Assembly: GCA_002315535.1 (NCBI GenBank) | Contig: DCHA01000037.1 | Span: forward strand, 20,311 to 33,893 | Direction: 5' to 3' | DNA from: Firmicutes bacterium UBA1764 | GTDB lineage: Bacteria; Bacillota; Clostridia; Peptostreptococcales; Anaerovoracaceae | DNA: 13,583 nt | Shown here: positions 1 to 7,895 of the stretch, piece by piece | How the letters are laid out: every line of letters starts with the position of its first letter | Position numbering within the stretch: position 1 is the stretch's first letter | The notes under the pieces: model-generated | Told to the model about the DNA's origin: nothing | The model's input: only the letters and a program-made list of their open reading frames with translations | The model's database searches: none | Program-made: the position numbers and the translations under genes

Positions 1-1214
1 CCGCATACAGGGCAAAACTCCGGCATGTGGTATGGAGCCGCAGATGCAGGTCTCTTTTCCTTTACAACTCTGAGAACCTCCGGAATAATGTCGCCCGCTT
101 TTTGCACGATTACGGTGTCGCCGATTCGAACATCCTTTTCATCAATGTAATCCTGATTGTTAAGTGTCGCTCTGGCAACAGTTGTCTCTGCGAGCCTGAC
201 CGGAGAAAGAATTGCAAGGGGAGTCATACGCCCGGTTCTTCCAACCTGAACAACGATGTCCTCGACTATGGTCTCCTTCTGCTCCGGCGGGTACTTGTAT
301 GCAACAGCCCAATGCGGAACCTTTGATGTCATTCCGAGCTTTTGTCTGTCACTTAGCGAATCAAGCTTAACTACTGCACCATCGATTGCAAAGTTTAAAT
401 CCCATCGGGTGTTTCCGATATTTTCTATTGCGGCCCAAACCTCATCTGCGGTGCTTGCTTTTGCGATTCCCGGAGAGGTTGCAAAGCCCTGGCTCTGAAG
501 CCACTCAAGGCTTTCTATATGTGAACTAAAGCTTTTACCTTCTGATATTTCCAGATTGAACACGAAGATATCAAGCCCTCTTTCTGCAACGACCTTTGGA
601 TCGAGCTGGCGAAGAGTTCCCGCAGCGGAATTTCTTCTGTTCTGATAAACCTTTCCGCCTTCCTCAAGCTGCTTTCTGTTTGCGGCCTCAAAGCTTGCGG
701 TAGACATGTAGCATTCACCGCGAACCTCCAGATACGGAAGCTCCTCCGGAATGGTCTTTGGAACGCTTCTGATTGCGAGCGCATTTTCGTATACGCCCTC
801 GCCTACAGCGCCATCTCCTCTGGTGATAGCATCTGTCAGCTTTCCATCGTGATATCTTAAAACCAATGTAAGGCCATCAATTTTTCTTTCAACCGCGAAT
901 ACAGGATCCTTGATTTCAGATCTGATTCTTTCTACGAAGTCATATACCTCTTCTTTAGAGAATACATCCTGAAGAGAAACGACAGGGACATCATGCTTTA
1001 CCTTTTTGAATTCTCTTTTGGATTCACCATGAACATGCCTGGTCGGAGTATCTGCATGAACAAAAAGAGGATTCTCAGCTTCAAGTCTCCTCAGCTCAAG
1101 TGAAAGCTGGTCATAATCGTAGTCGCTGATCTCCGGATCATCATTGTCATAGTATCTTTGATTGTGATAGGCGATGAGCTTGTACAGCTCCTCCATCCGT
1201 TCTTTTGGGTTCAT
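1..1214 (-). CDS. ligA: NAD-dependent DNA ligase LigA, N-terminal 404 residues (runs off the left edge)
   Basis: LigA seals nicks in duplex DNA using NAD+, forming a ligase-AMP intermediate; it is the essential bacterial replication and repair ligase. The translation shows domain Ia with the NMN-binding pattern (H17, Y21-Y22, D31, Y34, D35), then the nucleotidyltransferase domain with the KIDG motif, whose K111 is the expected adenylated lysine (about K115 in E. coli). An OB-fold region follows. The reading frame leaves the window at the first two zinc-finger cysteines (CPVC, C401 and C404), so the rest of the zinc finger, the HhH and the BRCT domains lie outside. The ATG at 1212-1214 is 4 bases after the pcrA stop, with only a weak purine-rich stretch as ribosome site, suggesting coupling to pcrA. 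The family call is very secure. Confidence 0.97.
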   Translation of the reverse strand, partial: MNPKERMEELYKLIAYHNQRYYDNDDPEISDYDYDQLSLELRRLEAENPLFVHADTPTRHVHGESKREFKKVKHDVPVVSLQDVFSKEEVYDFVERIRSEIKDPVFAVERKIDGLTLVLRYHDGKLTDAITRGDGAVGEGVYENALAIRSVPKTIPEELPYLEVRGECYMSTASFEAANRKQLEEGGKVYQNRRNSAAGTLRQLDPKVVAERGLDIFVFNLEISEGKSFSSHIESLEWLQSQGFATSPGIAKASTADEVWAAIENIGNTRWDLNFAIDGAVVKLDSLSDRQKLGMTSKVPHWAVAYKYPPEQKETIVEDIVVQVGRTGRMTPLAILSPVRLAETTVARATLNNQDYIDEKDVRIGDTVIVQKAGDIIPEVLRVVKEKRPASAAPYHMPEFCPVC

Positions 1215-1218
1215 ACTC

Positions 1219-3408
1219 TTACTCTATCTTTGTTAGTGGAGCCATATCCTTTGCAAGATTCTTTGCCCCCTCTTCGAATTGTACTCTTATTATATTTCCG
1301 TCTACTTCCAAAACAAGTCCTTCGCCGAACTTCGCATGATCAACCCTATCTCCGGGCTTAACATCGATTCCCGCAAGAGTCTGCTTCTTTGGACGAGCCT
1401 TGATTTGATTGATGATTGAAATCGGTGATACATAGACACTATCATCATAGACTCTGTCTGTATCATATCTGTCTACGGTTCTTGATTTTCTATCGTATAA
1501 AGCCATACCAACCAGGTACTGCTTATCTATTTCTCTTAAGAACTGACTCTCAATGGTTATATCTGTTCGGCCGTAAAGCATTCTCATCTCAGCGCTGGAC
1601 ATGAAGAGCTTTTCCTTTGCTCTTGTCATTCCAACATAGCAGAGTCTTCGTTCCTCTTCGACGCCATCAGGCTTATCAAGGCTTCTGTAAGATGGGAAGA
1701 GGCCTCTTTCCATGCCCGGCATAAATACCACCGGGAACTCAAGGCCCTTTGCAGAGTGAAGTGTCATCATTGCAACAGCATCCTGGTTTGGATCATGATT
1801 ATCGATATCTGATGCCAGAGCTATACCCTCCATGAAATTCTCAAGTGTAAACGCTTCACCGTTCTTCTCTGCCTCTGCCTGCTTTTCCTGAATGTCCGAT
1901 TTGAATTCAAGAATATTTTCAAGCTTCGCATCAGTCTCCGGCTTGCCCTGCTCCTTTAAGGCTTCGGCATAGCCGCTGCGGTCAAGAAGAATATCGTAGA
2001 TTTCCTCTACGCTCATATTCTCTTTTTCTATTAACAAGGAATCGTAAATATCGGTAAGCTCTTTTCCGACCTCCATTGATTTCATTGCTTCAAAAATCGA
2101 GCAATTTGAAAGCTTGGCAAGAGCCTGAAGGCTTTCGATTTTCTTGGCACCTATACCTCTTCTCGGGGTATTGATAATTCTCAGAAGTGAAACATCATCC
2201 ATCGGGTTTACGACAAGCCTCATATAGGCAATCATATCCTTTACTTCGGCGCGGTCGTAGTAGCGCATGCCGGAAAGAACCTGGAAAGGGATATCCTTTG
2301 CAGACAGGCTGTCCTCAAAGCGTCTGGACTGAGCATTGTTTCTGTAGAGAATTGCGAAATCAGAATAATGCAGATCCGGATTGTTTCTCATTGAAGCTTT
2401 GATTTTTTCACCAATCCATCTTGCCTCTTCTTTATCATCATCAGCCCTGTAATACTCTATCTTTTCACCATCAGCAGCACTTGTTCTCATATGCTTATCT
2501 TTTCTTGCGCTATTTTTGACGATGACACTGTGAGCGGCATTGATAATGTTTCCGCTGCTTCTGTAGTTTTGCTCAAGCTTAACAAGCTTTGTTCCCGGGA
2601 AATCCTTTTCAAACTCAAGAATGTTCCTTATATCTGCGCCACGCCACTGATAAATACACTGGTCGTCATCACCGACAACGCATATATTCTTGTGGCCGCT
2701 TGCAAGCAGTCTGACGAGCTTATACTGCAGCATGTTTGTATCCTGGTATTCGTCTACCATGATGTATTTAAACCTTTCCTGATACTCTGCAAGAACATCA
2801 GGATTCTTAATAAGCAGCTTAACAGTATTCAGAATAAGGTCATCAAAGTCCATGGCATTATTCTTCTTCATTTGCTTTTCATAAAGCTCATAGACCTCTG
2901 CATAGGTCTTTGCATTTACAGAATAATTCGCTTCGGACTTAAACTTCTCCGCATCCTTGCCCTTATTCTTTGCAGACGAAATTACGCCTAGAAAAAGTGC
3001 AGGCGGGAACTTTTTATCATCCAGATGAAGCTCTTTTGCAATAGACTTTACGAGAGCCTTTTGGTCAACAGGGTCATATACAACAAAGCTGTTTGTATAG
3101 CCGAGTCTATCCGCATTTGATCTGAGTATTCTAAGACATGCAGAATGGAAGGTCTGAATCCACATACCTCTGCAGCTGCCAACAAGACCCTCAACTCTTT
3201 CGCGCATCTCCCTTGCGGCCTTATTTGTAAAGGTAACAGCAAGAATCGAATACGGCGAAATACCTTTATCCTGTATCATATACGCAATGCGATGCGTCAT
3301 CGTATTGGTTTTGCCGGAGCCTGCCCCTGCCAAAATCAGAAGTGGCCCGTCAACACAAGTAGCGGCCTCATATTGCTCTTTATTCAGTTTTGATAAGTAA
3401 TTTTCCAT
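1219..3408 (-). CDS. pcrA: ATP-dependent DNA helicase PcrA (UvrD/Rep family, SF1A)
   Basis: A 3'-to-5' DNA helicase for repair, rolling-circle replication and removal of proteins from DNA. At 729 residues it has the usual PcrA length. Motifs in order: Q motif near residues 9-15, Walker A (AGAGSGKT, 27-34, K33), motif Ia (VTFTNKAA, 58-65), motif II (VDEYQDTN, 218-225), motif III (GDDDQ...WRGAD, 246-259), motif IV (NYRS, 281-284), then motif V (TLHSAKGLEF) and motif VI (YVGMTRA) in the second RecA domain. The C-terminal 45 residues form the Tudor-like tail typical of PcrA (DRVDHAKFGEG...). The start at 3408 is set by the N-terminal Q motif and has no useful Shine-Dalgarno sequence. A SigA-like promoter ends 7 bases upstream. 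pcrA next to ligA is the classic Firmicutes arrangement. The gene is intact. Confidence 0.97.
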   Translation of the reverse strand: MENYLSKLNKEQYEAATCVDGPLLILAGAGSGKTNTMTHRIAYMIQDKGISPYSILAVTFTNKAAREMRERVEGLVGSCRGMWIQTFHSACLRILRSNADRLGYTNSFVVYDPVDQKALVKSIAKELHLDDKKFPPALFLGVISSAKNKGKDAEKFKSEANYSVNAKTYAEVYELYEKQMKKNNAMDFDDLILNTVKLLIKNPDVLAEYQERFKYIMVDEYQDTNMLQYKLVRLLASGHKNICVVGDDDQCIYQWRGADIRNILEFEKDFPGTKLVKLEQNYRSSGNIINAAHSVIVKNSARKDKHMRTSAADGEKIEYYRADDDKEEARWIGEKIKASMRNNPDLHYSDFAILYRNNAQSRRFEDSLSAKDIPFQVLSGMRYYDRAEVKDMIAYMRLVVNPMDDVSLLRIINTPRRGIGAKKIESLQALAKLSNCSIFEAMKSMEVGKELTDIYDSLLIEKENMSVEEIYDILLDRSGYAEALKEQGKPETDAKLENILEFKSDIQEKQAEAEKNGEAFTLENFMEGIALASDIDNHDPNQDAVAMMTLHSAKGLEFPVVFMPGMERGLFPSYRSLDKPDGVEEERRLCYVGMTRAKEKLFMSSAEMRMLYGRTDITIESQFLREIDKQYLVGMALYDRKSRTVDRYDTDRVYDDSVYVSPISIINQIKARPKKQTLAGIDVKPGDRVDHAKFGEGLVLEVDGNIIRVQFEEGAKNLAKDMAPLTKIE

Positions 3409-3415
3409 ATGCCCT

Positions 3416-3443
3416 AATATACTCTCGGAATTGCTTAAGTCAA
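3416..3443 (-). promoter_or_regulatory. Predicted internal SigA-type promoter for pcrA-ligA
   Basis: Read on the minus strand, the 42-base gap before pcrA holds TTGACT (3438-3443), a 16-base spacer and TATATT (3416-3421), close to the sigma-70/SigA consensus. Only 7 bases separate the -10 box from the pcrA ATG, so transcription would start at or within a couple of bases of the start codon. This would give a leaderless or nearly leaderless mRNA. It would also let pcrA and ligA be expressed independently of the upstream TIR promoter. The call rests on sequence match alone. Confidence 0.6.
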
Positions 3444-3450
3444 TATTTTT

Positions 3451-4422
3451 TTACAGATCAACTATAGCGCTGCCACCGATGAATTCCCTGATAATTGAAT
3501 TGCTCGGAATAACGTTTTCCTCCGGAAGCTCAAGCACATTATCAAGAATATCCAGCTGTCTTTGAGCCTCGATGTACCAAGGACTTCCTTCCTTTATTGA
3601 GTTAAGCAGAGGCACTGCATATTTTTTAAGTGCCGCAAGCTCATAAACAAGAGAGGAATCAAATAGACAGTCTGCGCTGTCCTTGAACGGAACAATATTT
3701 TCAAGCTCACCATTTCTTACGCCTTCCCAAACAGAAAGCGTCTGTTCCGGTTCCCAGCCTCTGTGTGCGTTGTCTCTTATAAGTCTTCTGATTTTTCTGA
3801 CATCACTTACCTGAATCTTTCTTGTGCTGTCAATCTTAAGCTCAGTATTCGGCTGAATATAGATCCTGTACATGTCAGCCGGATCGATGTCTGCGGCAAG
3901 TGCAGGGTTAAGCCCGTGTATACCCTCGACAACAATAATCTGTCCCTCGTGTGCCTGAGTGTGTCTTTCACCGAAAACAGGATGCCCTGTGATAAAGTCA
4001 AAACGCGGAAGGTCAACAGTTTCCCCGTCAATCAGGGCCTTCATCTGCTTATTGAACAGATCCAAATCAAGCGCATCAAGATTTTCAAAATTGCGCAGTC
4101 CGTTCGGATCCTTCTTTATTTTTTCTCTGGCGATAAAATAATCGTCTGTACCTATGTAAATAGGCTTGCGTCCGTTAACCCACAGCTGAATGCAAAGACG
4201 CTTTGTAAAGCTTGTTTTGCCGGAGCTGCTTGGGCCCGCAACCATTACAATTCTTTTGCCATTCGAAACGATTTCATCTGCAAGATTTGAAATCATTTTT
4301 TCCTGAAGTGCTTCCGCAAAGAGGATAACGTCGTCAATTTCTCCGGACTTAATGCTTTCGTTTAAATCGCTGATGAAAACTATCCCCGTTCCAAATTCAG
4401 TTATCGTTTCAATATTCTTCAT
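3451..4422 (-). CDS. Uridine-kinase-like P-loop nucleoside kinase, short form without the TGS/ThrRS-like N-terminal domain
   Basis: A 323-residue protein of the phosphoribulokinase/uridine kinase superfamily, likely transferring phosphate from ATP to a nucleoside or a related small molecule; the substrate cannot be read from sequence. Visible motifs: Walker A (AGPSSSGKT, 62-70, K69), the TDDYF segment near 92-96, the RFDFITGHP stretch near 139-147, the VVEGIHGLNP core motif near 168-177, and the RRLIRDNAHRGW lid-type segment near 212-223. It matches the C-terminal kinase half of a roughly 550-residue Firmicutes family whose N-terminal half carries TGS and threonyl-tRNA-synthetase-like domains. 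Here that half is absent: a strong ribosome site lies just before this ATG and addA ends immediately upstream. It sits between addA and pcrA, with no obvious repair role. Confidence 0.85.
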   Translation of the reverse strand: MKNIETITEFGTGIVFISDLNESIKSGEIDDVILFAEALQEKMISNLADEIVSNGKRIVMVAGPSSSGKTSFTKRLCIQLWVNGRKPIYIGTDDYFIAREKIKKDPNGLRNFENLDALDLDLFNKQMKALIDGETVDLPRFDFITGHPVFGERHTQAHEGQIIVVEGIHGLNPALAADIDPADMYRIYIQPNTELKIDSTRKIQVSDVRKIRRLIRDNAHRGWEPEQTLSVWEGVRNGELENIVPFKDSADCLFDSSLVYELAALKKYAVPLLNSIKEGSPWYIEAQRQLDILDNVLELPEENVIPSNSIIREFIGGSAIVDL

Positions 4423-4426
4423 TTTC

Positions 4427-4434
4427 CCACCTCT
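4427..4434 (-). promoter_or_regulatory. Strong ribosome binding site for the kinase gene, overlapping the addA stop codon
   Basis: Minus-strand AGAGGTGG sits 4 bases before the kinase ATG, and its first two bases belong to the addA TAG stop. It fixes the short kinase start and so supports the absence of the usual N-terminal domain. It also places the kinase on the same transcript as addA. Confidence 0.75.
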
Positions 4435-7400
4435 AGTCTTCTATGCTGAGAACATCCCCTGTTCCAAATAAGTATAGCACAGCTTCCTTAACAGGTTTCC
4501 CTGTTATTTCTAAAGCCTCCTTGTAAAGCTCAAGCTGAGGAATATAGCTCTCCTTAAGCCTTACAAATTCTTCTTCCTTATTGTCTTTATCTATATAATT
4601 GCTCTTGTAATCAAGCAAAACATATTTACCGCCTTCTTCGAAATAGCAGTCGATTGTTCCCTGAACGAGAACGCTGTGTCCATCATAATTATGCTTTATG
4701 ACGAATGGAGCTTCGCGGTGCAGCTCATTGGTTGCCATGGCACGTCTTCCGATATCGGATTCAAAGAACGCCTTGATTCTGTATGGATTGATAGCCTCTG
4801 CCTGAGCCCTTGTAATAATATTGGATTCAGACAGCGACATAATAAATGCTTTTATACTGTCTATATCTTTATTCTCAGCACTGAAGTCAATATGCTCCAT
4901 TACAGCGTGGTAAGCTGTTCCCTTTTCAGCGGCATTTAAATGGTGCTTTTCCTCTGCGAAGAACTGAGGAGTCTCGAAATAATATACATTCTCGTCCTCC
5001 GATGAAAGCGTATAGTGATCCATGCCTGTTCTTGCCTTTTCTGCAAGCTCAGAAACAGAATACTTTTTCTTCGGAGCCTGCTCCTTGCTGAAGTAAGGAT
5101 AATTGATAAAATCAGAAATATTCTTGTCTTTATATTCAGCAAAGCCTTTTTCCATTGCCGCTCTGAAGCTTTCCTTTGTTTCAGCGCTTTGTTTTTTGAA
5201 TGCGGCCAGGCTATTCTTATTTGTATACTTAACGCGCTCCTTTGGGATGCATGGATATACAAGATCAAGGAGCTGCTTTGCGGACTCTACATCGCCCGGA
5301 AGGATAGTATCCTTCTCTGCGAAGCTGCTTTCCGTAACAGGCTTACATGCAGAAAACTGCAGCACATCTACCGCTCTTGTAAATGCAACATAAAGAATTC
5401 TTATTTCCTCTGCCCTTGCCTCAAGGCTCTTCTTCATGTTTAAAATGCTGAGCAGCTTGGTGTCCGTATAAGTATTGCTCTCCGGATTAACAGGCTTGAT
5501 AGCACATCCGAATTCCTTATGAAAAGCGTATGTCTTTGAATCAGACTTTGTTATATTGCTGCCATAAAGATTTGAAACAAGAACAAATGGGAACTCCAGG
5601 CCCTTGCTCTTATGTATGGTCATTATTCTGACACAGTTGGCGCTTTCGCTGAGAGTCTTCGCAGGGCCTATATCTATGTTCTTGCTGTTTTTTGCAAGTA
5701 TCTCCGCAAATCTGATAAAGCCGGGCAGCCCACTGAGATTATCATTTTCAAACTTCTCAGCCTTATCTACCAAAGCCTTTAAATTGGCGAGCTTTTGCTC
5801 CCCACCGTTTTGAGATGAAGCAAAATCACCGTAACCGGTCTTAAGAAGCAGTCCGTAAATAAAATCCGCAAGAGGAAGTATTTCCGACTCTTTTTTTAGT
5901 TCATCAAGCATTCTGATGAAAGCTCCGGCCTTTTCGTTAATCAGAGAGTATTCTAGGAATACTTCACTGAAGCTTGCCTTTGGCTTTCCTAAAGCTTCAT
6001 TTCCGAATATGCGTACTGCGGCAAGCTCATTTGCGGTAAAGCCAAAGATTGGACAGCAGAGCACGGAAAGAAGAGGAATATCAAGCTTTCTGTTATTGAT
6101 TATTTTAAGCAGGTTAAGAAATACCTGTATTTCAAGGCTGTCAAAATATCCTTCACTGCGATCAAGATAGACAGGAATATCAGCCTCAAGCAGAGTCCTG
6201 TAGTATACCTCTCCGGCATACTTTGTGCTGCGAAGAAGGATGACCATGTCTTTGTAGTCAAGCGCTCTGTCATGACCGGTCTTATCATCATGTATTAATT
6301 TGCCGTGATACTGCTTTATCAGTGACGCTGCCTGAAGAGCTTCAAGCTCATTTTTGCCAAGCTCTGCAACAAGCTCATCATCGTCATTCCGTTTACCGGA
6401 GTTAAGAATCCTGAGCTCTACCGGATAATCTATTGGCCCGGCATACTCACTTCCCTTTTTTAAAGCGGCCGCATCGTCATAGACCATGCCACAGCTTTCT
6501 TCAGTCATAAGGCCCGAGAATACTTCGTTCACGGAATCTATCACATTGGCCTTACTTCTGAAATTCATATTCAAATCTATTACTTTGTCAGCTTCATGCT
6601 TTCCGGATTTATAGTCACAGTAATAGTGCATGAAAATCTCAGGCTCTGCGAGACGGAATTTGTAAATGCTCTGCTTTACATCGCCTACCATAAAGAGATT
6701 ATTCTCTCTTGCGATTTTTGTTATTATCGCTTCCTGAACTGAGTTGGTATCCTGGTATTCGTCTATAAAAATATATTTAAACTGCTTTTTATACTCACTG
6801 CATACATCTTCGTTTTCAAGTATGCTGATTGCAAAATGGTTCATATCGGAGAAATCCAAAGACTTATCAAGTCTCTTCTTCTCCGCGAATTCGTCATCGA
6901 ATTTTTTGACAAGATCAAAGAGTATACTGATAGGACGCTTCATTGCGGCCTGCTCCTGCCTTAGCTGCGCAAGCTTCAGTCCGCCAAAGGACTTTTTAAT
7001 ACCATCAATTATGTCCTTGGCATGATCTCTGTATGCTTTTACTTCACTCTCTCTTGCTTCAAGTGCGGTCTTCTTTAATGAGATGCGCTGAGCAGTATGC
7101 TTTTCCAAAATGAGCTCAAAGCCAAGCTCCGGATTCTGATCGATGGCGGCATGCAGCCCTTCAACATAGGCGAGGTCTTCAGCGGCCTTTGCGGCAAGCT
7201 TGTCCAGACCTTCGCTTTCTAAAGCGCCGACGAATTTTCTGTGGTATTCAATTGCCTTGGAAAGCAGAAGAAGAGCCCTCTCCTTTGCAAAATCAAAATA
7301 TCTAAGAACAAGCTCATCTCCATTATTAACTGCCCACTCGGCATACTCCCAAGGATGAGGCATACTCATAAGGAAATTGTGCAGTCTGAGGATCATGTCT

Positions 7401-7891
7401 CTTACCGCGCCATCGCTGTCATCACTGCTGTCATAGCAATCAAGGAAATAAATAAAATCAGCACTTTGATTCTTAAACTCCTTTTCAAAGAGCTCATCAA
7501 GTGCTTCTTCCTTTAATAATGCTGAGGCTGTTTTATCACAGGTCTTAAGAGACGGATCAACGCCGATGATATAGTAGTAGCGCTTTACTATGCTGAAAGC
7601 AAAGCTATCCAAGCTGCTTATATCGGCGTGTCCCATACGCTCGATTTGATCATCAAGCCCCTCTTCCTGCAGGCGCCTGAATATTTTTTCTCTCATCTCA
7701 GCGGCGGCTGCTTTAGTAAAGGTTACTATAAGCATCTCGTCTATATTAGACTTGCCCTCTTTAATAAGATTAATAATGCGCTCAACCAAAACTGCTGTCT
7801 TGCCGCTTCCCGCAGCGGCTGAAACAAGCAGATTGTGATCGAAATCAGTCATCGCTTCTTGTTGTTCAATTGTCCAACGTGTATCAGGCAT
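4433..7891 (-). CDS. addA: ATP-dependent helicase-nuclease subunit AddA
   Basis: AddA is the helicase-nuclease subunit of AddAB, the Gram-positive counterpart of RecBCD, which processes double-strand ends for RecA recombination and degrades linear foreign DNA. The 1152 residues (slightly short of the roughly 1230 in Bacillus) show a Q motif (WTIEQQEAM, 6-14), Walker A (AAGSGKT, 26-32, K31), motif II (IDEYQDTN, 376-383), motif III (VGDVKQSIYKFR, 402-413), NFRS (443-446) and TIHKSKGLEF in the second RecA half. The C-terminal RecB-type nuclease has D1081 (GTID), D1094 and K1096 (LLDYKS) and the QLELY helix (Q1119, Y1123), with a candidate upstream histidine in GTAYHAV, so it looks active. The start is forced by the Q motif and has no Shine-Dalgarno. 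It lies 1 base after the SLOG gene stop, implying reinitiation. No addB is present here, although addB normally lies directly upstream. Confidence 0.96.
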   Translation of the reverse strand: MPDTRWTIEQQEAMTDFDHNLLVSAAAGSGKTAVLVERIINLIKEGKSNIDEMLIVTFTKAAAAEMREKIFRRLQEEGLDDQIERMGHADISSLDSFAFSIVKRYYYIIGVDPSLKTCDKTASALLKEEALDELFEKEFKNQSADFIYFLDCYDSSDDSDGAVRDMILRLHNFLMSMPHPWEYAEWAVNNGDELVLRYFDFAKERALLLLSKAIEYHRKFVGALESEGLDKLAAKAAEDLAYVEGLHAAIDQNPELGFELILEKHTAQRISLKKTALEARESEVKAYRDHAKDIIDGIKKSFGGLKLAQLRQEQAAMKRPISILFDLVKKFDDEFAEKKRLDKSLDFSDMNHFAISILENEDVCSEYKKQFKYIFIDEYQDTNSVQEAIITKIARENNLFMVGDVKQSIYKFRLAEPEIFMHYYCDYKSGKHEADKVIDLNMNFRSKANVIDSVNEVFSGLMTEESCGMVYDDAAALKKGSEYAGPIDYPVELRILNSGKRNDDDELVAELGKNELEALQAASLIKQYHGKLIHDDKTGHDRALDYKDMVILLRSTKYAGEVYYRTLLEADIPVYLDRSEGYFDSLEIQVFLNLLKIINNRKLDIPLLSVLCCPIFGFTANELAAVRIFGNEALGKPKASFSEVFLEYSLINEKAGAFIRMLDELKKESEILPLADFIYGLLLKTGYGDFASSQNGGEQKLANLKALVDKAEKFENDNLSGLPGFIRFAEILAKNSKNIDIGPAKTLSESANCVRIMTIHKSKGLEFPFVLVSNLYGSNITKSDSKTYAFHKEFGCAIKPVNPESNTYTDTKLLSILNMKKSLEARAEEIRILYVAFTRAVDVLQFSACKPVTESSFAEKDTILPGDVESAKQLLDLVYPCIPKERVKYTNKNSLAAFKKQSAETKESFRAAMEKGFAEYKDKNISDFINYPYFSKEQAPKKKYSVSELAEKARTGMDHYTLSSEDENVYYFETPQFFAEEKHHLNAAEKGTAYHAVMEHIDFSAENKDIDSIKAFIMSLSESNIITRAQAEAINPYRIKAFFESDIGRRAMATNELHREAPFVIKHNYDGHSVLVQGTIDCYFEEGGKYVLLDYKSNYIDKDNKEEEFVRLKESYIPQLELYKEALEITGKPVKEAVLYLFGTGDVLSIED

Positions 7892-7895
7892 ATTA
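7889..7895 (-). promoter_or_regulatory. Stop-start junction TAATATG coupling addA translation to the SLOG gene
   Basis: On the minus strand the SLOG gene ends TAA, followed by one T and the addA ATG. The 20 bases before the ATG are A/T-rich with no AGGAGG-like sequence. Ribosomes therefore most likely reach addA by terminating the SLOG protein and reinitiating. If so, addA output depends on translation of the upstream membrane protein. Coupling is inferred from spacing and the lack of a ribosome site. Confidence 0.6.

Noticed and set aside
2491..2991. 166-codon plus-strand open frame
   Set aside because: It lies wholly antisense to pcrA, which has all helicase motifs in this stretch; the translation shows no recognisable domain and there is no ribosome site.
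3763..4290. 175-codon plus-strand open frame
   Set aside because: Antisense shadow of the P-loop kinase gene, which covers it with conserved motifs; no independent support.
5015..5443. Overlapping plus-strand frames opposite addA
   Set aside because: Leucine-, serine- and cysteine-rich translations typical of reading the complement of a coding strand; no start signals or domains.
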